Source: an uncultured Acetobacteraceae bacterium (GTDB lineage Bacteria; Pseudomonadota; Alphaproteobacteria; Acetobacterales; Acetobacteraceae). From it: 33,662 nucleotides of DNA. Position 1 is the first letter of the stretch, and each line of letters starts with the position of its first letter. Made by a program: the position numbers and the translations under genes. This document shows, in pieces, positions 8,807 through 19,470 of the stretch. The stretch is taken from contig CAIYDT010000164.1 in NCBI GenBank assembly GCA_903924985.1, positions 1 to 33,662 on the forward strand. The letters run 5' to 3'. The notes under the pieces are model-generated. The model was given only the letters and a program-made list of their open reading frames with translations. It searched no databases and was not told the DNA's origin.

Positions 8807-10042
8807 ATGGATCAGTCAGTCCGCGATCTTCCAAACGGATGCTGGCCCGCTGGCCTGACCCGGGTTCCCTACTGGGTCTACCAGGACCCGGATGTCGCGC
8901 GTTCCGAACAAGGCCGGGTCTTCGAAGGCCCGACCTGGAACTATCTATGCCTTGACATCGACGTCCCCAATGCCGGCGACTACCGCACCACCGTCATGGG
9001 CGCCATGCCCGTGGTGGTGGCGCGCGCCGAGGACGGGGAAGTCGTGGCCTTCGAAAACCGCTGCGTGCATCGCGGCGCGCTGATCTGCCTGGACGACGGC
9101 GGCAGCGTGAAGGACTTCCACTGCGTCTATCACGCCTGGCGCTACGATTTGCGGGGCAATCTTAAATCGGTGGCTTTCCGTCATGGCGTCAACGGCAAGG
9201 GCGGCATGGACGACAGCTTCAAGCTGGAGGACCACCGCCCGCGCGCCATCCGGGTGACGGTGCTGCACGGGTTGGTATTTGGCACCTTGGCGGACGATGC
9301 ACCGGATATCGAAACCTATATCGGGCCGGAAATCACCGCTCGCCTGCGCCGCGTCATGCACAAGAAGGTGGAGGTGATCGGCCGCTTCACCCAGGCGCTG
9401 CCGAATAATTGGAAACTCTACATGGAGAATGTGCGTGACACATACCATGCGAGTTTACTGCATCTGTTTTTCACCACGTTCCGCATTACCCGTCTGAGTG
9501 CGGGCGGCGGGGTGCTGGTGGGCGAGAACGGTGTGGCGCATGCGAGCGCGACGATGGGCAAGCCGCCTGAGGCGGACTCCAGCTACGAGGGGATCCGTTC
9601 GGACAACGACGGGTTCCGGCTGGCGGACCCGTCGTTGTTGGACTCGCAGGACGAATTCCACGACGGCATCCAATTGCAAATCCTGTCGGTATTTCCGGGA
9701 TTTGTTCTGCAACAGATCCACAACGCCATCGCGGTGCGTCAGGTGGTACCGACCGGGGTGGATACGATGGACCTAAACTGGACGTATTTGGGGTATGCCG
9801 ACGACACCCCCGAACTGCGCGCCATGCGGCTGAAGCAGGCCAATCTGGTGGGGCCGGCTGGGTTCGTTTCCATGGAGGACGGCGCCGTGGGCGGCTTCGT
9901 ACAGCGCGGCGTCGCCGCGGCCGAACAGGTGCTGTCGGTCGTGGAGATGGGCGGTGCAACGGCGGATACGGCCGATACGCGGGCGACCGAGGCCTCGGTT
10001 CGCGGATTCTGGAAGGCCTATCGCGGGGTAATGGGGCTATGA
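8807..10042 (+). CDS. Rieske aromatic ring-hydroxylating dioxygenase, alpha subunit
   Basis: The 411-residue catalytic subunit. The Rieske [2Fe-2S] ligands are Cys86-x-His88 and Cys106-x2-His109 (spacing 17, standard). The mononuclear iron site is in [13 protein letters not shown]: bridging Asp211, ligands His214 and His219, with the third carboxylate ligand probably the Asp of [13 protein letters not shown] near residue 357. The sequence resembles oxygenases acting on benzoate-like acids (anthranilate, terephthalate or salicylate type), but the substrate is not determinable here. It overlaps the beta subunit by ATGA. No ferredoxin or dedicated reductase is in the operon; the divergent flavoprotein at 6285 is a possible partner. 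Confidence 0.93.
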   Translation: MDQSVRDLPNGCWPAGLTRVPYWVYQDPDVARSEQGRVFEGPTWNYLCLDIDVPNAGDYRTTVMGAMPVVVARAEDGEVVAFENRCVHRGALICLDDGGSVKDFHCVYHAWRYDLRGNLKSVAFRHGVNGKGGMDDSFKLEDHRPRAIRVTVLHGLVFGTLADDAPDIETYIGPEITARLRRVMHKKVEVIGRFTQALPNNWKLYMENVRDTYHASLLHLFFTTFRITRLSAGGGVLVGENGVAHASATMGKPPEADSSYEGIRSDNDGFRLADPSLLDSQDEFHDGIQLQILSVFPGFVLQQIHNAIAVRQVVPTGVDTMDLNWTYLGYADDTPELRAMRLKQANLVGPAGFVSMEDGAVGGFVQRGVAAAEQVLSVVEMGGATADTADTRATEASVRGFWKAYRGVMGL

Positions 10043-10506
10043 GCGACGCGGACACCCTGTTCCGCTTGTCTGGGTTGAACGCCGCTTATGCCGCGGCGAT
10101 TGATGCGGACCGGTTGGAAGCTTGGCCGAATTTTTTCACAGAGCAATGCCTGTATAAGGTCACCTCGGCGGACAACCACGCGAAAGGCTACGCCGCCGGC
10201 ATCATCTTCGCCGACAGCCAGGCGATGCTGCGGGACCGCGTGTCCTCGCTGCGGGTCGCCAACATCTACGAACGCCAGCGCTACCGTCACATAGTCGGTA
10301 TGCCGGTGCTCGGTTCGGAGCCCGGCACGTCCGAGACGTCGTTCGTCATCGTGCGCACGATGCGGGACGGGAAGATGGAGCTGTTCGCGGCGGGGGTTTA
10401 CCTGGACAAGACCGTGACCGGGCCGGATGGCGGGTTGCGCTTCGCCGAGCGGTTGGTGGTGTGCGACAGCGGGCGGTTCGATACGCTGGTGGCGATTCCG
10501 CTTTAG
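10039..10506 (+). CDS. Aromatic ring-hydroxylating dioxygenase, beta subunit
   Basis: A 155-residue small subunit with the NTF2-like fold of dioxygenase beta chains: an N-terminal helix ([23 protein letters not shown]), the strand [10 protein letters not shown], the conserved [21 protein letters not shown] region, and the C-terminal [24 protein letters not shown] end (here starting FAERLVV). Beta chains support assembly of the alpha3-beta3 oxygenase and usually lack catalytic residues. The start lies in a 4-base overlap with the alpha gene, so coupled 1:1 synthesis is expected. Confidence 0.9.
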   Translation: MSDADTLFRLSGLNAAYAAAIDADRLEAWPNFFTEQCLYKVTSADNHAKGYAAGIIFADSQAMLRDRVSSLRVANIYERQRYRHIVGMPVLGSEPGTSETSFVIVRTMRDGKMELFAAGVYLDKTVTGPDGGLRFAERLVVCDSGRFDTLVAIPL

Positions 10507-10559
10507 TGGTATCAGGGGGGACGTTTACGGCACCAAGTGCCATTTCGGTGGATTACGCC

Positions 10560-10967
10560 ATGCCCCTCGACGTGTCCCCCCTTGTCAGAGCCATCGCTCG
10601 CCTGGAAGAGGCCTTGCAGGTTTACCAAAGCGATACCACTCAGACACTTATTCGCGATGGTCTGATCCAGCGATTCGAGTTTACATATGAAATTAGCCAC
10701 AAAATCCTGAAACGCTATCTTGAAGCGACGTCCGCCTCACCGGAGCAGTTCGATCGGCTGCCGTTCGCGGACCTTATTCGGGTGGCTAATGAGCAGGGCC
10801 TGTTGCTGGGGGATTGGCCGCGCTGGCGCGCGTATCGGGAGATGCGGGCAAAGACAAGCCACGCCTATGACGAGCCCACGGCCTTGGAGGTCGTCGCGGG
10901 TATCCAGGGGTTCCTGGATGAAGTTCGGCATTTGCGGGACCAAATAGTGGAACGGCCGACTGAATGA
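10560..10967 (+). CDS. HEPN-family toxin (nucleotidyltransferase substrate-binding protein)
   Basis: A 135-residue all-alpha protein of the HI0074/HEPN family. It shows LIQRFEFTYEISHKILKRYLE in the N-terminal helix and REMRAKTSHAYDE near residues 96-108. The latter contains R-x4-H-x-Y, the active-site motif of HEPN RNases; in studied HEPN-MNT pairs the Tyr is the residue AMPylated by the antitoxin. Start chosen at ATG 10560 (GGTGGA upstream), since a longer frame reads back into the dioxygenase beta gene. It overlaps the nucleotidyltransferase gene by ATGA, the standard toxin-then-antitoxin order of type VII systems. Toxicity is inferred from family, not shown. Confidence 0.88.
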   Translation: MPLDVSPLVRAIARLEEALQVYQSDTTQTLIRDGLIQRFEFTYEISHKILKRYLEATSASPEQFDRLPFADLIRVANEQGLLLGDWPRWRAYREMRAKTSHAYDEPTALEVVAGIQGFLDEVRHLRDQIVERPTE

Positions 10968-11290
10968 GCGTCTTGCCGATCGATATCAGGCCTAAGGACT
11001 GGGGCATCTTGCGCGATATTCTGGGGCGCCAGATGCCAGGCCGTGAAGTTTGGGCGTTCGGTTCTCGCGCTCGAGGGACTGCGAAGCCGTTTTCCGATCT
11101 GGATATCGCGATCGTTACCGATGCGCCACTACCGTTGGAGGAGATCGGTGCTCTGAAGGACGCCCTGACCGAGTCCGAGCTGCCGTTTCGGGTGGACATC
11201 GTGGACTGGGCATGCACCGACGCGGCATTTCGAAAGATTATCGAGAAAGACAGGGTGGTCGTGCAGTCCAGCAGCACTCCCGCAAACTGA
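10964..11290 (+). CDS. MNT-family minimal nucleotidyltransferase antitoxin
   Basis: A 108-residue nucleotidyltransferase with the exact GSx10DxD motif: GSRARG...SDLD, followed by IAIVTDA. A third acidic residue is in FRVDIVDWA. In characterised type VII systems such proteins neutralise the HEPN partner by adding AMP groups to the Tyr of R-x4-6-H-x-Y. All catalytic residues visible by eye are intact, so the antitoxin should be active. It starts inside the HEPN gene's stop codon, and 129 non-coding bases separate it from the Usg gene. Confidence 0.9.
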   Translation: MSVLPIDIRPKDWGILRDILGRQMPGREVWAFGSRARGTAKPFSDLDIAIVTDAPLPLEEIGALKDALTESELPFRVDIVDWACTDAAFRKIIEKDRVVVQSSSTPAN

Positions 11291-11419
11291 GTGCCAACTT
11301 ACTGATATTCTTCATTTTTCAGTTGCATGACAGCGAACCCCCACGCCATGCTCCGATCAGCCCAGCCAATCACGGCCAGGGCCTCAGACAACGGACATCG
11401 CAACGGGAAGCAGGGTGCC

Positions 11420-11680
11420 ATGAGTTTTGCTCAACAGCTGAAGGACTACCGCCTCACAACAGCGGAGATTCTGTATCGTTTGCCCGATCACCCGAGCGTG
11501 TTGCAAAGCTTTATCTGGCAGGATCTCGACATCGCCCCGCGGTATCCGGAGCTCAACAAATTTCTGGATTTCTGGCAGCGCGAACTCGAAGGCCCCGTTC
11601 ATTCCGTGCGGGTGGCGTCGGCGAAGCTGATCTCGCCCGGCAAATACCGTCACACCGACGCGGTCTATCGCCTGCACTGA
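11420..11680 (+). CDS. usg: Usg-family protein
   Basis: An 86-residue protein matching the small alphaproteobacterial Usg family, with the characteristic LKDYRLTTAEILYRLPDHP (about 8-26), FIWQDLDIAP and the C-terminal KYRHTDAVYRLH. The family is widespread in alphaproteobacteria, is often named after a location near tryptophan genes, and has no established biochemical role. The ATG at 11420 is chosen since it gives the family N-terminus (MSFAQQLKDYRL); an upstream ATG at 11327 would add 31 atypical residues. It is convergent with panB, four bases apart. Confidence 0.85.
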   Translation: MSFAQQLKDYRLTTAEILYRLPDHPSVLQSFIWQDLDIAPRYPELNKFLDFWQRELEGPVHSVRVASAKLISPGKYRHTDAVYRLH

Positions 11681-11684
11681 TCCG

Positions 11685-12500
11685 CTATGGGCCGAAGACG
11701 TGCTCCGGCCCCGGGAATTGGCGCGCCCGCACCTCCGCCGCATAGGCTTGCGCGGCGGCGGCGATGGGTTGGGCGATCTCGGCGTAGCGTTTGACGAATT
11801 TCGGGCGGAAGGCGGTGAACAGCCCGATCGCATCGTCGATTACCAGGATCTGTCCGTCGCAGGCGACCGAGGCGCCGATGCCGATCGTCGGCGCGGCAAT
11901 CCGTTCGGTCATTTCCCGTGACAAAGATTCGGTGGTTTTCTCGATCACCACGCTGAAGGCGCCGGCTGCGTCCACAGCCAACGCGTCGGCCAGGATCGCG
12001 GCCGCTTCTTCCGGCTTGCGGCCGCGCACGCCATAGCCGCCGAGCGCGTTCACTGACTGGGGTGTCAGGCCGATGTGTGCCATCACCGGCACGCCGCGCG
12101 CGGTCAGGAAGCGGATCGTTTCGGCCATTTCGGTGCCGCCCTCCAGTTTCACGGCCGCGCAGCCGGTGTCCGCCATGACGCGGGCCGCGGTGCGGAAGGC
12201 CTGGGCGGGGGATTCCTCGTACGATCCGAAGGGCAGGTCCACCACGACGCAGGCATGCGCCGCCGACCGAGCAACAGCCCGCCCGTGGGCGATCATCATG
12301 TCCACTGTGACGCCGACGGTGCTGTCCAGGCCGTAGATGGTCATGGCCAGCGAATCGCCCACCAGGATCAGGTCGACATGCGGGTCGATCAATCGGGTGG
12401 TGGAGGCAGTGTAGCTTGTGAGGCAGACGATCGGCTCGCCGCCCTTGCGGGCGCGAATCGCGGGGGGCGTTAAACGCTTCATCTGTGCTTGTATGGTCAT
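11685..12500 (-). CDS. panB: 3-methyl-2-oxobutanoate hydroxymethyltransferase
   Basis: A 271-residue enzyme, the usual PanB length. It transfers a hydroxymethyl group from 5,10-methylenetetrahydrofolate to alpha-ketoisovalerate, giving ketopantoate for pantothenate and coenzyme A. Landmarks are [13 protein letters not shown] near the start, [11 protein letters not shown] (metal-binding Asp), [29 protein letters not shown] and the active-site Glu in VVIEKTTE. Start set at ATG 12500; an alternative Met lies six codons in. A frame open further upstream overlaps the divergent DUF1028 gene and is not supported. panC is not in the window. Confidence 0.93.
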   Translation of the reverse strand: MTIQAQMKRLTPPAIRARKGGEPIVCLTSYTASTTRLIDPHVDLILVGDSLAMTIYGLDSTVGVTVDMMIAHGRAVARSAAHACVVVDLPFGSYEESPAQAFRTAARVMADTGCAAVKLEGGTEMAETIRFLTARGVPVMAHIGLTPQSVNALGGYGVRGRKPEEAAAILADALAVDAAGAFSVVIEKTTESLSREMTERIAAPTIGIGASVACDGQILVIDDAIGLFTAFRPKFVKRYAEIAQPIAAAAQAYAAEVRARQFPGPEHVFGP

Positions 12501-12549
12501 GGCGCCATGATACGCGCATTGGCCACCGCCGAACACCGGAGCTACCGAC

Positions 12550-13265
12550 ATGACATGGTCGATCGTTGTGCATGACCCCGACACCGGCGCCTTCGCGGTG
12601 GCGGTCGCCACGAAGGCCTTCGCGGTTGGCGCCTCCTGCCCCTTCGTGCGGTCAGGGGTCGGAGCGGTGTCCACCCAGTCGATGACCAACCGGTATTTAG
12701 GGCCGGCGGTGCTGGATGGCATGGCGCGCGGCCTGGCCCCGGCGGCAGCGATCGAGGGCGCGCTGGCCGGCGATGAGGGCAAAGGTCTGCGACAAGTGCA
12801 TGCGGTGGACCGATACGGCCGCACCGCCGCCTGGACCGGGCACAACTGTGTCGCATGGTGCGGCAACGTCGCGGCCGAAGGCATTAGCATCGCCGGTAAT
12901 ATGCTGGCGGGCGAACCCACCATCGCGGAAACGCTGGCAGCCTGGAAGGCGAACGGCCATGTGTCCCTGACCGAACGCCTGATGCTCGCGATGGAAGCGG
13001 GGGAGGCCGCCGGCGGTGACCGCCGCGGCCGACAATCGGCGGCGATGCTGATGACCACGACCGAGGATTTTCCCGATCTGAACCTGAGGGTCGACGATCA
13101 CACCCAACCGCTGGTGGAACTTCGGCGCTTGCTCGGCATCTGGCGGGTAGAGGGCGTGCCTCGCTTGGGTGCAGCGCCGTGCAAGGCCAACCCCTCCGGC
13201 GTTACCGACCTGGACGCGATCGAGGCCGGATGGATCGCGCGCGGCCTCGAACTGCGGGTGCGGCG

Positions 13266-13269
<4 letters not shown>
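12550..13269 (+). CDS. DUF1028 (Ntn-hydrolase-like) protein
   Basis: A 239-residue member of DUF1028. It begins [22 protein letters not shown], followed by [26 protein letters not shown] and a glycine-rich [10 protein letters not shown] region. The family has an Ntn-hydrolase-like fold and is often found with catabolic or amidohydrolase genes, but has no firm reaction. It is divergent from panB with a 49-base gap. Its TAA stop interlocks with that of the convergent Uup gene in the sequence TTAA (13266-13269). Confidence 0.85.
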
Positions 13270-15062
<1,793 letters not shown>

Positions 15063-15095
15063 GCGCGGGGGGTTAGCACGTCCCGCGCGGATTGG

Positions 15096-15293
15096 TCAGT
15101 CCGCGGTGCGGCGCTTCATTTGTGCCACGGCAGCCCGAGCGCGTTCCCGAGCCTGCGGATATCCCGCGGTGAAGACCCGCACCTTCTCCGGATCGGGGAT
15201 GAATTCAGCACCGATACCGTGGGCCAGACGCTTGATATTATTGACAATCGTGGCGACCTTACGTTCGGCGTCGGTATCCGGTTCCTGTGCCAT
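15096..15293 (-). CDS. Small conserved-looking protein of unknown function
   Basis: A 65-residue, charged, probably helical protein (AERKVATIVNNIKRLAHGIGAEF..., ending in a KRR-rich tail). No family is recognised. The ATG at 15293 is chosen because of a GAGGACC ribosome site; a longer frame to 15368 would overlap the start of the divergent deaminase gene. It lies 33 bases upstream of uup on the same strand and 74 bases from the dCTP deaminase gene on the opposite strand. It might be an accessory of either neighbour, but the sequence does not say. Confidence 0.6.
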   Translation of the reverse strand: MAQEPDTDAERKVATIVNNIKRLAHGIGAEFIPDPEKVRVFTAGYPQARERARAAVAQMKRRTAD

Positions 15294-15367
15294 GGTTGGT
15301 CCTCGCTTTGGCGTCGCGGCGACAATAGAGTGACCCGTCCATCGCGTCACGGGAAACCATACCGCCA

Positions 15368-16909
15368 ATGTCCGAGTCCCTGTCCAGGATCAAGCAGCCG
15401 GAACTTTTCGTGGGAATCGCGGGCCCGATAGGGGTCGATATGGATGCGATCGCAGTCTCACTGAGCGACGCGTTGATAGGCGTTGGCTATCGCCCGGTGC
15501 CCATCCGGTTGACCGAAGAGATGACTCTGATCCCGACCGATGTGCCAATACAGACGGACGATTTCTACGCCGAAGCTGTGTCCAAAATGCGCTACGGCAA
15601 TGCCATTCGATCCAGGACCCAAGACGCCGCGGCCTTGGCTCGGCTGGCGGTCCAGGCAATACGCTACCGCCGCGAGGATATGACCGGCGATGCCGACCTG
15701 GCCGCGGACGGGGTCGCCTACGTCATCCGGCAATTGAAACGCCCGGAAGAAGTCGAATTTTTGCGCCGGCTGTATGGGCGGCAATTCGTGCTGATTTCGG
15801 CCTACGGACCGCGCGACCAACGGCGGGCGCTGATCTATGAGCGGCTGCGGCAATCGATGGCGACCACCACGCGGCTGGAACATCTGGCGGCCTTGGCCGA
15901 GGAGCTGATCGACACGGATGCCAGCGAGCGCGACAAGGCGTATGGCCAGCAGCTACGCGATACCTTCCATCGTGGCGACGTTTTTATCGACGGTCTGAGC
16001 CGCCCGGCGATGGACGATAAACTATCCCGCTTCGTGAACGCGTTATTCGGTCGGGCGGATGTCGGGCCGTCGCGGGACGAATTCGGGATGTATGCGGCTG
16101 CTTCTGCCGCGTTACGCTCCACCGACCTGTCCCGCCAGGTCGGGGCGGCCCTGTTCACGGACGACGGGGAGCTGATCGCGCAGGGCTGCAACGAAGTGCC
16201 GAAAGCCTTTGGCGGCGCTTATTGGGATACCGAACAACCCGATTTTCGCGATGTCCGGCTGGGTCACGATCCCAATGCGCTGGAAATCAGGGAGGTACTG
16301 CGGGATTTGTTTCAAAGGCTGTCGAACGGCGGATTATTGTCTGCCACGGCACTGGATCTCGGTACGCCGTCGTCCATGGTCCGAACATTGACCGGGAAGG
16401 ATGGGGTGCTGGCCGATGCTGCCATTCTCGATCTCACCGAATATGGCCGTGTCGTGCATGCCGAAATGCATGCGATTTGCGATGCCGCCCGTCTTGGACG
16501 CTCTGTTAAGGGCGGCATTCTCTATTCCACGACTTTTCCGTGCCACAATTGTACGAAACACATTCTGGCCGCTGGCATCAGGCGGGTCGTTTACATCGAA
16601 CCCTACCCGAAAAGCCTGGCTAAGTTGTTGCATGCCAATGAAATAGAGGTCGAAGGCGACAGCCCGTCCCGGGTTGAATTTAAGCCGTTTCTGGGCATCT
16701 CCCCCGCCCGTTACCGCGACATCTTCCAGAAAGGCCGCCGAAAGGACGCGGACGGCCGGGCACGACGGTGGTACGATCCATCCGATAAGGCCAGGCCGAT
16801 GGTCGATGTCCTGTATCCCTCGTATGTGTCCATGGAGGACTTCGCATTGCAGCCTCTGCTGGGGCATATGATGGCGCGGTCGCCGGACGTGGAGGAAAAC
16901 CCATCATGA
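15368..16909 (+). CDS. Anti-phage dCTP deaminase
   Basis: A 513-residue two-part protein. Residues about 12-230 form a P-loop-kinase-like region that begins ELFVGIAGPIGVDMD, where the usual GxxGxGK(S/T) loop is degenerate and lacks the lysine. Residues about 235-425 are a deoxycytidylate-deaminase-type domain: catalytic HAE (364-366) and PCHNC (391-395) supply His364, Cys392, Cys395 and Glu366. Signature stretches such as STDLSRQVGAALF, GCNEVPKA and VVYIEPYPKSLAKLLH match the family of defensive dCTP deaminases, which deplete dCTP during phage infection. It is far longer than housekeeping dCMP deaminases. The start has no clear Shine-Dalgarno. Its stop overlaps the next gene (ATGA). Confidence 0.88.
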   Translation: MSESLSRIKQPELFVGIAGPIGVDMDAIAVSLSDALIGVGYRPVPIRLTEEMTLIPTDVPIQTDDFYAEAVSKMRYGNAIRSRTQDAAALARLAVQAIRYRREDMTGDADLAADGVAYVIRQLKRPEEVEFLRRLYGRQFVLISAYGPRDQRRALIYERLRQSMATTTRLEHLAALAEELIDTDASERDKAYGQQLRDTFHRGDVFIDGLSRPAMDDKLSRFVNALFGRADVGPSRDEFGMYAAASAALRSTDLSRQVGAALFTDDGELIAQGCNEVPKAFGGAYWDTEQPDFRDVRLGHDPNALEIREVLRDLFQRLSNGGLLSATALDLGTPSSMVRTLTGKDGVLADAAILDLTEYGRVVHAEMHAICDAARLGRSVKGGILYSTTFPCHNCTKHILAAGIRRVVYIEPYPKSLAKLLHANEIEVEGDSPSRVEFKPFLGISPARYRDIFQKGRRKDADGRARRWYDPSDKARPMVDVLYPSYVSMEDFALQPLLGHMMARSPDVEENPS

Positions 16910-17916
16910 AGACCGCCATTCGCCGCTGGCTCACCGCCATGCTGCTGTGTCTCCCGCTGACCGCCCAGGCGGCCGACCCCGTGCGCCTGGGCCTGTTGCA
17001 CACGCTGTCCCCCGCGCCGTTCTACATGGCGCAGGAGAGTGGCTATTTCCGCGATGAGGGCATCGACCTGACGTTCCGCTTCTTCGACGCGGCGCAGCCC
17101 ATCGCCGCCGCGGCCGTCTCGGGGGATATCGACGTGGGCGTGACCGCGCTGACCGGCGGGTTCTTCAACCTGGCCGAGAAAGGTACGCTGAAAGTCATCG
17201 GCGGCGGGTTGCACGAGCAGAAGGGATACGAGGGTTCCGCCATCCTCGCCTCCAACCAGGCCTTCGACGCCGGCCTTACCAGCATCGACAAGCTCGGAGG
17301 GCATAGTTTCGCGATCACGCAGTATGGCTCGTCCTTCCACTACATGGTCGGCCGCATCGCCGAGGCCCGGGGCTTCGACATCAAGTCCGTTACTCTGCGG
17401 CCGGTTCAGCAGGTGTCCAACATGGTCGCGGCCGTGGGCAGCGGGCAGGTGGATGCGACGATTGCGATTGCCTCGCAGGCCAAGGCGCTGGTGGCCGGGA
17501 ACCAGGCGCATATTCTGGGCTGGGCGGGGGATGTCGTGCCGTATCAGTTGACGGCCGTGTTCACGACCACCGGCATGATCGCCGACAAGCCCGATCTGCT
17601 GAAGCGCTTTGCCAAGGCGTATCAGCGCGGCGTGGCGGATTACCGGGCGGCGTTCCTGCGCCTGGATGCGCAGGGCAAGCCCGTGAACGATGCCAAAACC
17701 GACGCCGCCATCCCGCTGATCACCAAATACGTTTTTACTGGCGACCCAGCAGCCCGCGCCAAGATACTTGCCGGCGTGGGTTATTATGATGAGGGCGGGG
17801 CCTTGGACGTGGCCGACGTCATCGATCAGGTGAAATGGTTCAGGGCGCAGGGTCTGGTGAAGGGCGATGCCGATCCGAAGGCGATGCTCGACACGCGGTT
17901 TCTGCCGACGCGATGA
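16906..17916 (+). CDS. ABC transporter substrate-binding protein, NitT/TauT (NMT1-like) family
   Basis: A 336-residue periplasmic protein with a Sec signal peptide (cleavage near TAQA-AD, residues 20-24), then the NMT1-like fold: VRLGLLHTLSPAPFYMAQESGYFRDEGID, and a central VAAVGSGQVDATIAI. The group binds nitrate, taurine, alkanesulfonates, thiamine-type pyrimidines and others; the ligand here is open. Its start overlaps the stop of the dCTP deaminase gene, with GGAGGAAAA in the end of that gene as ribosome site, and its stop overlaps the ATPase start (ATGA). It therefore forms one transcription unit with 17913-19470 and possibly with the deaminase. Confidence 0.88.
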   Translation: MKTAIRRWLTAMLLCLPLTAQAADPVRLGLLHTLSPAPFYMAQESGYFRDEGIDLTFRFFDAAQPIAAAAVSGDIDVGVTALTGGFFNLAEKGTLKVIGGGLHEQKGYEGSAILASNQAFDAGLTSIDKLGGHSFAITQYGSSFHYMVGRIAEARGFDIKSVTLRPVQQVSNMVAAVGSGQVDATIAIASQAKALVAGNQAHILGWAGDVVPYQLTAVFTTTGMIADKPDLLKRFAKAYQRGVADYRAAFLRLDAQGKPVNDAKTDAAIPLITKYVFTGDPAARAKILAGVGYYDEGGALDVADVIDQVKWFRAQGLVKGDADPKAMLDTRFLPTR

Positions 17917-18692
17917 GCGGCCTGCGCCTGACTCTGAACGGTGTCTACCACGCCTATCGCGACCTGACGGTGTTGGATAACATCGACTTGACCGCCGAAC
18001 CGGGGGAGGTTTTGGTCCTCGTCGGTCCCTCCGGCTGCGGCAAGTCCACCCTGCTTGGCATCATAGGCGGCCTGTTGGCGCCCTCCGCCGGAAGCGTGAC
18101 GGTGTCGGGGGAGGTTGCCGACGATTGCCTCAACCCGCTGACCTACGTCTTCCAGGATTTTTCGCTGCTGCCCTGGCGCGGCGTCGCCGGGAATATCGAA
18201 CTGGTGCTGGAGTCTCGGCTGCCGCGCGCCGCCCGGTTGGAACGGGTCGCCGAGGTGTTGGCCCTGACCGGATTGACCGCGTTCGCCGACGCCTGGCCAC
18301 GGCAGCTGTCTGGTGGCATGCGCCAGCGGGTCGGGATCGCGCGTGCGCTGGCGGTTCGCCCTGCGTGCCTGCTGATGGATGAGCCTCTGTCGGCGCTGGA
18401 CGCGCAAACCCGCGACCTGCTGTTGGACGAATTTTCGTCCATTATCGCCCGCGCCGGCACCACGACGATCTACGTCACCCACAATCTGAGCGAGGCCGTG
18501 CGGCTGGGTCAGCAGATCGTCGTGCTGTCCCGCCGACCGGGCCGGGTGAGGGCGGTGATTCGGATCGACCGTCCCCTGGCGGGGCGCGGTGCGCGCGACC
18601 CCGACCTGCTGGCGATCGAGGAAAACCTGTGGCGCATGATCCGCGACGACGCGGTGGCGGCGGAGAGGGAACGTATCGATGCCCCGGCTTAG
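17913..18692 (+). CDS. ABC transporter ATP-binding protein, SsuB/TauB type
   Basis: A 259-residue ATPase: Walker A GPSGCGKST (38-46), Q-loop VFQDFSLLPWRG, signature LSGGMRQR, Walker B CLLMDEPLSALD, switch His in YVTHNLSEA. The LPWRxVxxN pattern after the Q-loop is characteristic of nitrate/sulfonate/taurine importers. The start is taken at ATG 17913, overlapping the binding-protein stop; an earlier ATG in the same frame lies inside that gene. It overlaps the permease gene by 14 bases. Confidence 0.92.
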   Translation: MSGLRLTLNGVYHAYRDLTVLDNIDLTAEPGEVLVLVGPSGCGKSTLLGIIGGLLAPSAGSVTVSGEVADDCLNPLTYVFQDFSLLPWRGVAGNIELVLESRLPRAARLERVAEVLALTGLTAFADAWPRQLSGGMRQRVGIARALAVRPACLLMDEPLSALDAQTRDLLLDEFSSIIARAGTTTIYVTHNLSEAVRLGQQIVVLSRRPGRVRAVIRIDRPLAGRGARDPDLLAIEENLWRMIRDDAVAAERERIDAPA

Positions 18693-19470
18693 CGGTCCTG
18701 TCCGCTTCCGCGGCGGCGGTTTCGCGCCGAGCGATAACGCGTGGGCCTCGGCGGGAACGCTGCTCGGGTTGGTGGCGTTGTGGCAGTTGGGCGCCTCGGC
18801 TGGGCTGATCAAGTCGTTGTTCCTGCCGCCCCCGGCTGCGATCTGTGATGCGCTGTGGCATTTGGCGATCAGTGGGGAGCTTTGGAAGCATCTGTCCGCG
18901 TCCTTGGTTCGGCTTGGGATTGGCTGGGTATGCGGCACGATCTTTGGCGTCGGCATGGGGCTGGCGGTGGGGTTGTGGTCGGCGTTCCGCTCCCCCGGCA
19001 TGGCGGTGGTGGCGGCGCTGTTTCCGATCCCCAAAATCGCGCTGGTGCCGTTGTTCATCATTTGGTTCGGCATCGGGGAGGGTTCGAAGATCGCCACGCT
19101 GGCGTTCGGGGTGTTCTTCCCCACGGTGATCGCGACGGCCGGCGGTGTGGACAACGTGCCGCGCGGGCTGATCCGCATGGGGCAGTCGTTCGGGCTGTCC
19201 ACCTGGGCGATCGTGCGCGCGATTATTTTACCAGGCGCACTGCCGGCGATTTTGAGCGGGTTCCGGGTTACGACCTCCATCGCCATCGTGCTGCTGGTGG
19301 CGGCGGAGATGATCGGCGCCGAGCAGGGGATCGGGGCCTTCGTTCTGTCGGCGGGGAATCTTTACGATACCGACAATTTGCTTGCCGGTATCGTGGTGCT
19401 GTCGCTGATGGGGTTGCTCGTCGCCTGGACGATCGGGCGGTTGGAACGGGTATTGTTGGCTTGGCGGTAG
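18679..19470 (+). CDS. ABC transporter permease, SsuC/TauC type
   Basis: A 263-residue inner-membrane protein with about six hydrophobic segments (near 25-45, 75-100, 108-125, 130-150, 190-215, 230-253). The EAA-type loop is QSFGLSTWAIVRAIILPGALPAI, standard for this family. LFPIPKIALVPLFIIWFG is a strong landmark of nitrate/taurine-type permeases. It completes the importer with 16906 and 17913. Its stop TAG (19468-19470) directly abuts the stop of the convergent CBS-BON gene. Confidence 0.92.
   Translation: MPRLSGPVRFRGGGFAPSDNAWASAGTLLGLVALWQLGASAGLIKSLFLPPPAAICDALWHLAISGELWKHLSASLVRLGIGWVCGTIFGVGMGLAVGLWSAFRSPGMAVVAALFPIPKIALVPLFIIWFGIGEGSKIATLAFGVFFPTVIATAGGVDNVPRGLIRMGQSFGLSTWAIVRAIILPGALPAILSGFRVTTSIAIVLLVAAEMIGAEQGIGAFVLSAGNLYDTDNLLAGIVVLSLMGLLVAWTIGRLERVLLAWR

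Noticed and set aside
12501..13058. Long N-terminal extension of PanB
   Set aside because: It lies antisense to the DUF1028 gene; PanB is complete from 12500.
15368..16909. Housekeeping or competence dCMP deaminase (ComEB-like)
   Set aside because: Those are about 150-190 residues; this protein has 513 with a P-loop-kinase-like N-terminal region and defence-family signature stretches.
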